Source: Notospermus geniculatus
Taxonomy: Eukaryota; Nemertea; Pilidiophora; Heteronemertea; Lineidae
Direction of reading: 5' to 3'
DNA length: 64,000 nt
NCBI GenBank assembly: GCA_002633025.1
Contig: NMRB01000252.1
Span: 163,193 to 227,192, forward strand
This document shows positions 13,801-25,879 of this stretch, piece after piece. The first letter of the stretch is position 1, and the number at the start of each line of letters is the position of its first letter. Position numbers and translations under genes: made by a program. The notes below the pieces were generated by a model that saw only the letters and a program-made list of their open reading frames with translations, was not told where the DNA came from and did no database searches.

Positions 13801-14691
13801 CTTCAAATCTGATGCAGACTTCAGATGTTTTTTTCACCTTATTCATTTCAGGGAAGTTGCTGCACTGTTTCAAGGGCTTTGCTGGTGGTATAAGGTCCAT
13901 ACAGTGCCACCCATCGCTCCCTCTTGTGGCTTCATGTGGCTTAGACAGGTTTCTACGGATTCATGACCTGCACTCCAAGAAACTGATACACAAGGTAAAG
14001 ACTGATTCTTATACTAGGCATCTTGAAATATGAAAGCCTTTGGTCACTTTGCATTTAGACTGCAGTCCATTCAGAGCAGACTGAAGACGTTCCGATTTTA
14101 ACCCTTTGTTATTGAAGATGACACTAGGATGTCATCGCGGAAGTCTGTGGATCTTGGACTAGCCTCTGCTCTCCTGCCTCCCACATTTCAAAAGAGTCGC
14201 AGTGTTGTTCATTTTTCACGATGCTGGCCACCACTTGAAGTGTTCCTCGCACCCTCTCCTGTCTGCTGTATGTTCCTCTTTCTGTCACTCCCTAAGACTC
14301 CTGACCTGGTATATTCATAGTGATACATGTATTTGACCTCTCAATGATAAGCCCTTGCTGTTTTCTCAATTTCCTCCAGTATTATCTAAAATCAAGACTG
14401 AACTCCCTGCTGATCAAATCAGAAGGATGGGAACATCTTCCTGACACAGAGGACATCAGTGAGGCTGTGAAAGATACAGAAGGGGCTGAGGATGAGGATG
14501 AAGTAACTGATGACCTCTGGGATAACCTCGATGAGGTCAAGGAGAGGAAGCGGAAGAGGAAGGAGGAGAAAAAAGACCTGTCAGCCAGAGTTGCGAAGGA
14601 CAGTTTTGTGTCTGAAGAAAGAATTACAGTCAAAAGTGAAAAGCGGAAAAAAGAAAAGAGTATGTATAAAAGTATTGCTGAAAATATGTGA
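10842..14691 (+). CDS. WDR74: WD repeat-containing protein 74 (ribosome biogenesis)
   Basis: Ten exons join in frame to 400 aa: 10842-10896, 11510-11616, 11866-11987, 12445-12508, 12601-12744, 12980-13081, 13389-13486, 13679-13734, 13852-13994 and 14380-14691. WDR74 (yeast Nsa1) is a nucleolar seven-blade WD40 protein of pre-60S particles, linked to the NVL/MTR4 step. Diagnostic segments match in order: an N-terminal AGAETGLFKG, VATGGKENDLKIWDL, VRHDWLNLRVPVW, TATGHHQVRVYDP, RRPVLDMEFDEYPLTAM, VVVGNTHGKMGLLDIRKG, IQCHPSLPLVASCGLDRFL and YYLKSRLNSLL. The tail is acidic, then very basic (KERKRKRKEEKK), typical of the nucleolar C-terminus. The start MAAPMYNVFAG matches the family. Every splice site is GT/AG. 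Confidence 0.96.
12139..12316. mobile_element. Foldback MITE, GGAACCTCTC family, copy 1
   Basis: A diverged copy in WDR74 intron 3. It runs from GGAACCTCCC to AGAGGTTCCACT, with the family's internal AGGACAGCAAAG and CCAAATTGGCCATT segments. The best-preserved copy is at 38331-38510. Confidence 0.75.
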
Positions 14692-16150
14692 CCCGATCTG
14701 GCAAAAGTAGGTGGATATCGCAACCGAGGAAAAGATCAGCACAATAGCTGAAATGTACATCTCTGCAGGTTGACAAGAGTAGCGGATAGCAGTGATAATA
14801 GTAAACTGATGACCAGTGATGATCACCTGCGACATGCCTACTTTTGCTAGATCGAGTCGCATATGAATGTGGTCCAAATTCATCAACTCATCATAATTGG
14901 GTATATTCTCCTGCTTCATTTACTCTGGTTGGCAGTTGGCATAAAAATTTTGATCCCACTTTGTGTCGTGTCAGTTCCATCCTCACTCTGCTGTGAGGGG
15001 TCTATTTTGTTTAAACATTTGTACCCCTGGTGGGATCTTTAAACAGTGGCATGGTTGCTTGCTTGAGTATCGAGGTGACACTGAAGAGTGATATCAGCCA
15101 CTCCATGAGGACATGTTGCCACTCCTGCAGTGAAATAAGCATGTGAATTATTTTTCCAGGAAAGAAGGCCAAGGTATGAGAGACTTCAAGCATTGGGTTC
15201 GTGCAGTCACGGTTGACTGAAGGGGAACGACGGGAGGAACATCCCCTTTACCAAAAGTGGCAGAGGAGGTGGGTTTGCTTGGAATGGTGTCAAGTCCGAG
15301 TCCAGCATGCTGGTACCAGGTGTACCAGAGACAAGCTGCTTCCTAAGTAACTGGAAACAGAGCCGTCTTTCTGTAACTGTATTTCTTATAAATCACTGTG
15401 ATTGGAAAATCAACCGTCAGCGTTTCTGTTGTTTCAATATCAGTAGATTCCGAGGAGTCTAACATTTGTTGGCAAAGCTTTTGTTTCGAAGTGTGATTGC
15501 AAAAAAGGGTGAGTAGTGTGGCCAGTGTGTGCCCATAATGCGCCATGATTGATCCCCTGAAGGTGTTACCAGATATGCTATTTGTAGAAGTGAAAAGACC
15601 ATTTTGTTTCATCAGCTGTTTAATCTGTACCTAAAAAGCAGGATACAAAATACAGAGTGCTTTAAATTGAATAGATGACCAAAATTCAGTGACAGACAGT
15701 TGAAGGGACATATTCGATTTTGTATTATTCCAACAGCTGCCGAAGTTTCAGGTTAATATGTGATACAACTATCAGAATATGTGATACAACTATCAGAATA
15801 AGTGTAGATATTTGATGGCAGTGCTGGTAAATGAATCCAAAAAAATCAAGAATGTGACTCGTACTGGTGGGAAGGCCACCAGTACATTGAAAATGCATTA
15901 CTTTTCCATCAGATGAATTCTGCAGCACCCTGAGCTGGTTAGCACTGAATATTCCCAGCTTTATATTCATGGAATTGACTGTGCGCATTCAACAACAATT
16001 ACCGTACACACACAAGTTACAAGTCATGGATTAAAGCCATTGAGACAGATATTTGGGAAGAACATGCACATACAAGTACATGTACAAGTAAAGCTAGATT
16101 AGACATATGGCAGAAAGAAGCTACTCAAATGCATTTTTTTATGCAAAAAC

Positions 16151-16466
16151 ATACAGGGAGTCCTTGCCAATACTGTCTTTTTGCCAGTAATTTTGAGGCA
16201 CTCCTGTATAACGAGTATGCTAGTGTAAATGCACCTACCCAGGGGCATGCCCTATTACCTTCCGTTTTCAGTTATAACTTTATCACTCATTGTTGCACAA
16301 AACAACTATCTATTCAGAAACAAATCCTCTAAAATCTATCCCTACCCCCACCCTGGTTCCGTTAACTCTGGATCGTAACCCCACGAAATGGACAAGACAA
16401 TGTACAAAACTCATTAGATTGTAGAGCCAGCATAGGAAGACGGTATTGGCGAGGACTCCCTGTATA
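16151..16466. mobile_element. Non-autonomous TIR element (about 316 bp)
   Basis: The ends are inverted copies of about 28 bp (TACAGGGAGTCCTTGCCAAT at the left; its complement, with two mismatches, at the right). TA dinucleotides flank the ends, compatible with a Tc1/mariner-type MITE. No transposase is seen. Confidence 0.65.
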
Positions 16467-17052
16467 TACATGTAAACTTTCAATTTGCTGTTGGTAATGC
16501 CATTCCACTGCCATCTGATCAGGACAGTTGGAAGTCCCTTGGTAACAGTAGATTTGATTAGAATTGGGCATTTCTCTAGTTGGAACACTAATAGTGTTGA
16601 CTTTGAAATGCCAATATGGAAATGATATGGCTGTCTGCGGTACAACAGCGATAACTTATTTAAAACAATGTTAATACCAAAACATTCTAATAATTAATCT
16701 CTTTAACTGTGTTTTTTTCAATAGTTATGCTTGTGTGTATAAAAACAAAATAAATATCTTGAAATCTAAAACAATACTCATCTTCTCTGCAAAAATAGCA
16801 GGATAAAATGTCAATTTTGTGCCTCTGACGTTCAGTCGACTCCCCAACAAATCCCAAGTTACAGAAATTTTTGGTTTTTAAATGTAAAGACTGACAATCA
16901 GTTACCCTGGTAAATGAAACTGCATCACCTATGTACCCGACAAAGTTAAAAACAAATACATGTATTGCCATCTGAACATTTCAGGCAATACTATGGGCAG
17001 TGCAAATCTTTGACAACCATGTGCTCTTTTCTGTCTGTACAACTACATTACC

Positions 17053-17256
17053 TAAAGCCCAGGTCACACTGTGGCGACTTAGGCGGGCGAATCCCCGCGA
17101 ACTAGAATGAAATGGTCCATGGACCATGAACATACCTCTCTCTGTCATTACACTATTATGTCCGAAGGGGTGAGCACATGGTCCATGGACCATTTCATTC
17201 TAGTTCGCGGGGATTCGCCCGCCTTAGTCGCCACAGTCAGTGTGACCTGGGCTTTA
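17053..17256. mobile_element. Long-arm palindromic foldback element
   Basis: Arms at 17053-17128 and 17177-17256 are perfect inverted copies except for one 4-nt insertion (CAGT/TCAG slippage) in the right arm. The ends read TAAAGCCCAGGTCACACTG. The loop is about 48 nt. The near-identity of the arms indicates recent insertion or gene-conversion repair. Confidence 0.85.
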
Positions 17257-18056
17257 CCATTAACCATTTAGTGTTTGTCACAATGCAATTACACTTGAAA
17301 GTAGCATTATCACATATAGCACCCTGCACCAGAACACGCTGTCCCACTATTCATCGTATCCATGACATAGGCTCAGGCCTACATCATTCTGTGACGTTGC
17401 GCATTTTGCCCACCAGCTTTCTTCAGTAAAGCAATGAATTTTGCCCACCACCTTTGCATCATTACGGCGACGTCAGCAATGGCGGACACTGTCGGAGTTA
17501 TGTCATGGAAACGATGAATATCGGGAATCAACACCAAGAGATTAAAATGTCTAAATGCTAGCTATTATAACTCATAAATTTTACACAAGCTGGTTTCTTT
17601 CTATAAGCACCCCCTGCCTCAGCCTTTACAATGGCAGTCTACATTTGACAAAAAAGTCAGAAACTCCACTAGGCCTACAGTATATTTTCAACAAGAAAGT
17701 AAAGCTGTATTAGGCCTAACCAATTAACTGCCAAGATGCATTCTGTTAAATCTAAAGATATGTACAAGAGCACCTAAATTACCTGAACTCTTTCACATAA
17801 GTATTCATTGGAAAGCACTGAGAGCTTTCCACTGAATGCCTGTGTGATGAGTTTCTGTATTTTTGCACAATCCTGTGCAATTTTTTGTTCTTGATGCAGT
17901 TTGAATGGGTTAACCTCTTGCACTGTCAGCATGGCTAAATGGAAAAAAAATGTTGGTGTTTCGGCTGAAATTGTACGATAGGCCTACAATGCAAGCCATA
18001 TTGATCTTATAGCCTTCATGACAGTACAGTACACACAGTGTTCAACGTTGCCATGA

Positions 18057-21000
18057 TTACAAATCAATGACTGTAGAGTCATTCTGTGAATGAGTGTTTG
18101 AACCCCACTGCCGAACCCAGCCGAAGGTGTTTGCAACCATTCCCCCCAGTTGGCTAAGAAAAGGAGCTTTGTGTGCAGTGGGGCAACCCCCTGGTTGGTC
18201 TACTCCATTTGCGTTTTGGCTGGGAGGTTGCCATGGTGTATTTGGGGGACAGTAGAGTCTTGGACGGCTTTGAAGTGACTGCTGCATGGCGTGGTGGTTT
18301 TGATTCTGGTCAAAGCTACCTTGATATCCAGACCGTGGTTGTGGTATTGCATGATCAGGATATTTTTGCAAAGAATGGCTGTACTCTTGCGAGACAGATG
18401 CGTGCACATTTGACATAGAATCACTGGCATATGCAGGTGGAAATGGAGTCGGAATGCTATCTGATCCTAATGGCGGCTCTCTTCCTTGATACGGGCAGCC
18501 GAAGGTATTGTTGGGGTACATTTTTTGCCAATTGTAGGGATCAAAATGCGTTCCACAAGGCTGTATTAAGGTATCGCGTTCGGACAATGAGAGTGGAGGA
18601 GGAGATGAGACCGAACCACTGATAAACTGTGTTTGTCCACGAAGCACTTCAGCACCGAACTGTTGCTCATACGGTTCTTGTTGAAATCTGCTGAAGTCAC
18701 TGGTCCTAGTCATCGAAGGTCCTTGTGGGTTTGCCACAACTGAACTGATATTTGTTATGTTCTGAGTTGGGTTTGGGTATTTGACATGGTTCTGTGAAGA
18801 TCTGGTAATTTCAGCGTAACTCCCTTGACACATTTCAGTCTCTCTCCTGGGTATTCCTGGGTTTAATGGTGACAGGACATCACCAGGACGGGTTGGCTCA
18901 GACACCCTTCGGCGGTTGTCACCAGTGATAACTGGGGTGGCTCTACCGACTGCATTCCCTGAATTAGGGACACCAGAAACGAGTTCCTTTGGAATGGTTT
19001 CTGAATTAGTATGCTGAAAATTCAGATTCAGATTATCGCTCTGTCCTCCAGAAATCGGTTGTCTGGGACACTCATCCATTCGACTCGATTGAGCCTCAAG
19101 GTGACCCCTAGAAGTCAGTCTGAAATGATCATGGAACAAGTGTTCATTTTCATTGATCTTCTGAACAGATCCTACACCCAGCGACGGGACCATGTTCTGC
19201 TGTCTTGGCACAGCAGGCAAACCAATGGTCTGTTCATCAATCTCTTTTACATGTGTTTGTCCTCCAGTGACGAAGCACTGTGGTGGAACACATGTGACTG
19301 AAGTCAGTGATGATTGTTCTTGGCCAACATCTGACCCGAGGCATGGGGCGAGTGAGATGGAAGAGTCGGCTTGTGCATAGCCACTATCAGTCAAATTTGA
19401 ACCGACTTCCCCCTGACCTATTGCACTGTTAGCCTCATCAGGCACACGTTGTTCATGAGGAATACCCCAACCCTGCCCAGAAGTACCGGTAACTAAGCAA
19501 TGTGTTGCAGGATTGTCTGCAGTGTTACGACTCAAGGAGTCAGTGGGCCAGCTACTCTCAACAGGAGACGTTGGAGTGACATCAGATCTGCCTTCTCTGG
19601 TCCATTCAGATGAGGGCCTTTGATTAGGAGATGAAGTGTTTTGATAATCGGGCAAGTCTGATCTATTGTCAGAAGGGACTGAAGTGCCTGACGCCATACC
19701 ATTCCCTTCCTCATCATTCTCTTGCAAAGGGGAAAAGTCCCGGTCAGCGCGGGTGTCTGGGGAATGGGGGCTATTATTGTGGTTCGACAGATGAACATCT
19801 TGGACATGACCACGACTCATTGATGGCCTCGCACAGAAATCTCCATGACCACCATGTGCAGAATGATAGTTGTTGACAGGGGAGAAGTCCCCAGGAGGTG
19901 AAAAACCAGCGCCTGTGCGACGATGCGGTTGGGAGATTCTTTCACCCCCAAGTGGAATCTGGTTTTGATGTGAACGTGGTGCGGTACAAGGACTTGAAAA
20001 GCCTTTGCTGTCACCTGCAACGTGATCTTGACCTGCAGCCAAATCACTAGCAGAGGATTTACTTGAGCTTGGAATGCCAGAGGAAGCATTCTTGTGGCTT
20101 GTCAGACCAACATGATTTTCCTTCTTTGCCGCTTTTTTACTCTCTGGTGAGTACCAAGCACAGAGGCAAGTGCTACCCTGGTCATTAGAGGGCTCAGGAA
20201 GGGGCACATTCGGCCCCTTTTTCTTTGCAGAATCTATGACAAGATGTTCAATTTCTCTTAAGATTTTTCTGCATTCTTCATCATCACCCACTCTATTAAT
20301 TACCTCAATCGCACAATTGTACCACCGAACTGTTTTCTCTCGGTCATTAAGATTGGTGTACACAACGACCAGTCTACGACAGATTTCAAAGACTGACCTT
20401 GACAGTGAGTCAATTGGACTACACTTTGAAACTAACACTTCATGTGCTGCCTTCTCTGCCTCCTTAAACTTCTCTAAATCCAAGAGGACGAGTCCCAATT
20501 CAGTCAATGTGGTTTTCCATGCAGGAGTTTCTTTGCGCAGGTGCTTCAGCAGTCCTCTTAGGCATGACTCTTTTTGGTTCACATCTTTGTGTGACCTGAG
20601 AGCCTCAATGGCTATGTTACACAAATCAGCCTGAAGTCTGATATTGATTTCAGAAGAACCTTTCTTTGAGCTGATGTCGAGACCATATTTAACCACTTCG
20701 TAAGCACAATCTGCTTGCTTCGTTTGCAGAAACTGCCTCCCTAATTCTAAAATACATCTGGCAACGGTTAAATTTGGAGTTGAGGCCTCTTTCTTTTCTT
20801 CTAGTCTGAACTCGGAGATAGTGTGGTTCTTGTGGCAATCCTGTCTCATGTGACAAAGGAGTGTGATGTTGTAGCACTGTATGTCTAAAGCGAGGTCTTC
20901 ATCTCTCAGAAACTGAACTCTAAGCTGTACACTCCGAAAGAAATGCCACATTGCCTCAGGCCAATTCCCTGGAAAGGAAGTTGAAAGAGGAAGTTATACT

Positions 21001-24000
21001 TCCTTTGCTTGTGACGATACACTTAAGTTACAATTAAACAAAAGCGTAACAGAAATGTGATTGAGATAAGCACTAGGCCATATCTCTCATCTCTCTAATG
21101 CTGATGACAAGTCGCATTATTACGATTGCCTGCGCTGCGACGGAACAGTCGGCATCAAGTGAAGAAATCACGGTCAATTTGCAAGACTGAAATTGTGTGT
21201 GCGCTCATCGTAGATAATAGGGAGGTTTCGCAAGCCCCCGGTTTGGCCCTACGACGACGTTTATCTATTGTGTGGGTATACCCAAACAATAGATAAACGT
21301 CGTTGTTTGGCCTAACCGGGCGCTTGCGAAACCTCCCTAATGAGACTCCTGCAGCTGAGTCAACTTGAAGAAGTACAACTTTCGAGGGTGGGCCTACTTA
21401 CCACACACAGCGTACATGAATCCCAATCTGTTCAAACAACTGGCAAACAAGAGATCCTCTGTCTGCTGAAGGTTTGTCAGTACCTCATGTGATTGCTTGT
21501 GATACCTGAAATGAAGTAAGAATACTCTGACAGTAACAAGGGTGAACCCTCTGAATAGGGTGTCAATCCAGTGCAGTTTATCATCCAGTGAGAACTCAGA
21601 ACTGGCACCACGTGCTTCCAAGTGAAATGCATATCACTACAAAACATCAAACTTACCAAAACAGTGCTGGCATCTGAAGCACAACAATTCCAACCCGAAT
21701 GTAGAGTTATTTGCCCGCAGGCACGGATCCAGAGGGGGGGGCGGAAGGGACGTATGCCCCCCTATTTTTGGCGGAGCAATGATTTTTTTTTAGCAAGAAA
21801 AATTCAATCACATAAAAACTTCGAGCATTTTGCTCTCAGATGCCAGGAAAATGCATCTAAAAGCATTTAAATTGTCAAATTTGCCACACCCCCATTTGGG
21901 ATTCCCGCTTTCGTTGTCTGCCGCCTCCGTCAAGCTCCGCCCCCCTTTCTGTCAACCCTGGATCCATGCCTGGCCCGAGAAGATTTTTCGTCGTGGAAGT
22001 TAATGCAGTGTTACTCACTTCAGTGCTTTATTCCTGTCTCCGCCTAGGAGATAACGCCAGCCAAGCTGTTGGAAAAGGTCAGCCAACCTTCGACTACGCC
22101 CATTTTTGCTTTCTTCTGCTTCTTCTTTGTGACACCAATCCAGGTCAAACACTTTTCCAGTCTAGATAGATAGATAGATAGATACTTTGAAGCTTCATAT
22201 CCCTTTTGGATCTTAAGCTTATACGATGGGGTGGAGTCCACGACAGGCTACTCTCCACCTGTGTGGGGTCTTTTACTTGCCCTGGCATAGCCACTCAGGT
22301 ACAAGGGACCACGGCTTTGAGTCTCATCCGACAGACTATTCTATGTTCACAGCTTTTCCCATACATGTCCTGGCCGGGGATCGAACCCACGCACTGACCC
22401 TGTTAGGATTGAAAGTCAAGGCGTGTTAGACCACTCGACCACCAGGCCAAGACAGTCTAAAGATACAGGTAAACATTTTGGGCTCCACTGTGATATCTAC
22501 CGTGATCCGCTGTCTCCATATTTACCCCTTCCTCTCCAGAAACCCATCCTCCCACAGCAGCGGTTTTTACCTCACTCCTCTTGATGTGTGGGAATGAAGA
22601 GGAGCGCCAAAGCCCTGCTTTAGGAGGATGCAGTAAACTTTCTGGGACTGGGGAACAGAAGTAGCAGCCTCATTGAGCACTCACTTGATCCTTTCAGACC
22701 AGACTAGATAATCATTGCTTATTATTTTAACTAGCTGAGAATAGAACCAAGGCCTCCGGCTATGCCATTGCTGATCCTACCGATTGTTTTTCAACAACGT
22801 CTCAGATTCTTACCTTTTGCTGTATGATCATTTTTGCCAGGATGGACAGCGGAATTCCCTTTTCAAAGAATGTCTTGAGTTCTGAACACTGACACTGACT
22901 GATCATGACCTCGAACACGTCAAATGATCCATCTGAAACACAATAATCATGAAATAGAACTTTTTACATGAAAATGCATGCATTACTTGAAGCTTAGAGC
23001 CGGCTAGGCCTAATTTGAATGGTCTCCATGGTGAATGCACTTCAGTGTGAGGTGTCAGCCTTCTCGAATGAGGTGTACGAGAGGCCACGTCAAAGCCTTT
23101 GATGGCCTATTCTTGTACTGGTATTGTTTTCCAACACGCATTATAAATCGGCCACGAAAGCACTTTTGCTGGCTGACTGAATTGCAAAGTGGGATGCGAT
23201 TATATTGCCCATGGCATACTGGTTACTTACAAAGGTACAGTTCACAAGAACTACTAGTCAGGCTGTTTAGTTCAATGAAAAAATTATGAATCTTTACAAA
23301 AATAAACCCAGTCCTAACTGGGCACCACCCGAGACCTTAATTTCATGTTCATAACCCTTTCCTATGACAATGCACTGAAGAGGAAAAGAAAACTTACTGT
23401 TAAAGTGTTTGGTTTCAAAGATATTTGCCTCTGCCATTGTTTGAATGAAGTCAGGATAGCCACCACTTCTGCTGAAGACAAGAGCTGTGTCAACAAGACC
23501 TCTCAAACTTCTTGAGTCTTGCTCACTGACTGTAAGTGTAGAGTTACTCTCAAGTTCTTCCTCCAGCCCTCGAAGTCGTCCATTGTAAAGCTGTCTCAAG
23601 TTCTCTTAGAAATAGAAATATTTTGACGATCAACAAATATCATTCCCTAAAGATAAATAGTAAGCTGTCCAAGTGTTGTGCAAGTAATTTGCACCAAGCT
23701 CAGATATCGCAATTTAATGTTTTGCAGATAGCTTCTATGAAATTTCTGAGGACTCCTTCGCCGGACTCCAATTACAACTTTTTGATACCGGTACTATGCT
23801 TTAAATTGCACCGATCGGCTTTTTTCATCCTCACCGGTAACAACTCTCCTGCTGTAGTGTACAACATTTGATGCCAACTGTTGCTTTTGGTAGCCATTTG
23901 TGGATTCAAGAAAAGTGTCACTTCTGGACACATCATAATCCCATGCTCCTACTTGTAAAAAAAATGCTTAGCCCTACCTGGACAATCCTGGTTCCTGAGA

Positions 24001-25879
24001 ATGTCATTAGAAACAAACTCCCTTTGTATATCAGGGCAATCAAACATTTGAGTTTTTGAATTGAACTTGTAGAAGCAGCTCCTGGTCAATGTTATCATGT
24101 CCTTGTGCATGAATTCCGCTTTGTTGCGGGCACCTGAAATATAACAGTCATTTTGAATAACTCAGTCCTTTGAAGCTCTGAATTCCCCTATGCCGATTAA
24201 AGTAATACCATTAGAGATGAATTTGTAAACAAACAATGACACTCTTTAGTATTTTGTTGGCTTCTTGAAGAAGGTTTTGTTATCAAGTATGGTCCACTTT
24301 CTCAGCACTTACCGACAACTTGTGCACCGGATTCTTTGTCAAATGATCCTCGCAGGTTGGCAAGAGATGCCATGGACTTTTGGAACACATCTTTCAGTTT
24401 TTTTATGGCATCGCCAATTACATTTCCTGAAAAAATAAAGTATAGAAAACTTTGGTCTGTGAATTGTAATGGGAAACAATTTGACAGATATTAATTTCAT
24501 TCATGTTTGGAGGTAGATGATCTCTTGTGCTTGTGATGTTCCTTGTGCTTGACTTGAAATCGGTTTGCTTTCACTTTCACTTTCTTCTCGCCCTTCTTTG
24601 GCATTTTAACACCAACCTGGTTGGCACATGTAAAATGCAAGACAAAGCCGTAACTAAATTGGTTTGATCTTTTTTCTCTTTGGGGAATTTACAAAAGGGT
24701 TACATACTCATCTTCTCATGTTCAGCATAATAATCTGGACTCAAGGTTGACAGCCTAGATATTTCTAGCAGTTGCTTCATCAGCTCTGATTCAAGCATGT
24801 TGTCTTCCTCTGCGAGTCCATTCGCTGGAAATTGAGGGAGATTATTTATATATACATGATGACATACATCAGTGACCATCACTGGCCTAGTCAGAGTGGG
24901 CCTATGAGGTGTCAGTGGAAACAGGTTCAACTTCATCTGAATTGAATATCAAACATGTCAAACAAATCTTTGTTGCTTCCAGAGGATTTGAACATTATTC
25001 AAATCCTTACTTATTTACATTACTTATTTTTGCTTACAGATAACACAAAAATGGGGATGATGATTGTGCAAGATATTCTTCTTTTCCCATGCAGAAACGA
25101 TATTCAACATGGCTGCCACAGCAGCCATCTTAAATGAGTGATGCACTCCTGTGCATTTGTTCCCCTCTGTTGAGGTTGGGGGCATAAAAAAGCAAACTGA
25201 AGTACTCACCAACGATCAAGAGAGCCAACGGTAAACCTTCACACAGTTCAATGATTCGCTCTTCATGTATTCCTAAATCCACATGTTTGTCTTTCAACAA
25301 GTTCCTTAACATTTCCTTTGATTCCTTGGCATTCAGCAGCCCCAGAAGAGAAGAATGGCAGCACATCTGTTTTTTTGCAAAGCGAATCTTTATATTCGAA
25401 GTGAAGAAAATTCTGATCCTTGGAGAACATTCTACAAGTTCGTCGCACAGCTTGGCAAAAGCATTTTTGAGTTCATCCTTGTCATCAATATTGCCGTAAT
25501 GTCTGAAGAACAGCACCAGATTTTTGTTTTGGTCCTTATTCACCTGTTTCTTCAGAAAGGACTTAATGTATCGTATCCAGTTCCTCTCATTATATTGCCG
25601 CTGTCCATTGATTTCGAGTCCCTCGGTCACTATTTCAATCATCTCTTGCAAGTCAGCGATACCGTTCAAGTCAAACTCATAGTCTGGTATCTGACCACAA
25701 TATCCTTGGCTCTGCAGACGCGTGAATAGTTTGTTGGCAAAGCATGTCTTACCAATAGAATCTATCCCGTAGATTGGAAAAAGCTGTGTCCCATTTTCCC
25801 ATTCCTGGATGACTCCTTGGATTTCTTCTTCCCTTCCAACAAAGCTGTCATCGCAATGTTTGCTCTGTACACCCGCCAT
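18057..25879 (-). CDS. STAND1: NB-ARC/TPR protein with long disordered tail; degenerate Walker B
   Basis: Nine exons join in frame to 1513 aa: 25210-25879, 24708-24824, 24313-24426, 23978-24133, 23398-23604, 22814-22932, 22019-22161, 21402-21505 and 18057-20968. The chosen start, MAGVQSKHC, is in ATCATGG and lies just before the nucleotide-binding domain; an acceptor near 25943 implies a 5' untranslated exon. Motifs: FVGRE (13-17), Walker A GIDSIGKT (38-45), sensor-like FFTSNIK, GLPLAL (end of exon 1) and the winged-helix CPDIQREFV. The Walker B position reads LVLFFRHYGN (121-130), with no acidic pair where STAND2 has LFIDNAED. TPR-like helices (GWRYLLGGDRNKAL, then WPEAMWHFFRSVQL) run from about 462 to 790. 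The last roughly 700 residues are disordered and rich in S, P, Q, N and G, with YCPPNTPWQPP near the end. STAND proteins act as oligomerising switches; no effector domain is fused here. Function is inferred only at the class level. Confidence 0.85.
21215..21340. mobile_element. Foldback element in STAND1 intron 8
   Basis: Inverted arms (left GGGAGGTTTCGCAAGC, right GCTTGCGAAACCTCCC, plus inner AATAGATAAACGTCG arms) surround a very short loop near 21270. No coding capacity. Confidence 0.8.
22163..22448 (-). mobile_element. tRNA-derived SINE whose tail abuts a STAND1 exon
   Basis: On the minus strand the head is tRNA-like: GTCGAGTGGTCTAACACGCC (A-box region) and GGGTTCGATCCCCGGCC (B box). A body follows that is shared with the copy at 5630-5864, then a (TATC)n tail. 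The tail ends CTATCTAG, and this AG is the splice acceptor of the STAND1 exon at 22019-22161. Confidence 0.8.
22544..22632. repeat. CATCCTCCCACAGCAG foldback repeat, copy A
   Basis: A hairpin-forming repeat in STAND1 intron 6. It begins CATCCTCCCACAGCAG and ends GGAGGATG. A relative sits at 34541-34637 in a different intron of STAND2, so the insertions are independent. Confidence 0.55.

Larger units (their letters stand above)
14692..18056. other. Intergenic region between WDR74 and STAND1
   Basis: I see no supportable gene. It holds a short tandem repeat (about 15760-15800, two copies of ATATGTGATACAACTATCAG) and two foldback elements listed separately. WDR74 and STAND1 are convergent here, so this is 3' flank for both. 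Confidence 0.6.

Noticed and set aside
16129-16332. 67-codon plus-strand frame
   Set aside because: It lies across a TIR element and has no homology or splice support.
20170-20634. 154-codon plus-strand frame opposite STAND1
   Set aside because: A shadow of the TPR-coding exon on the other strand; no family match and no splice signals.
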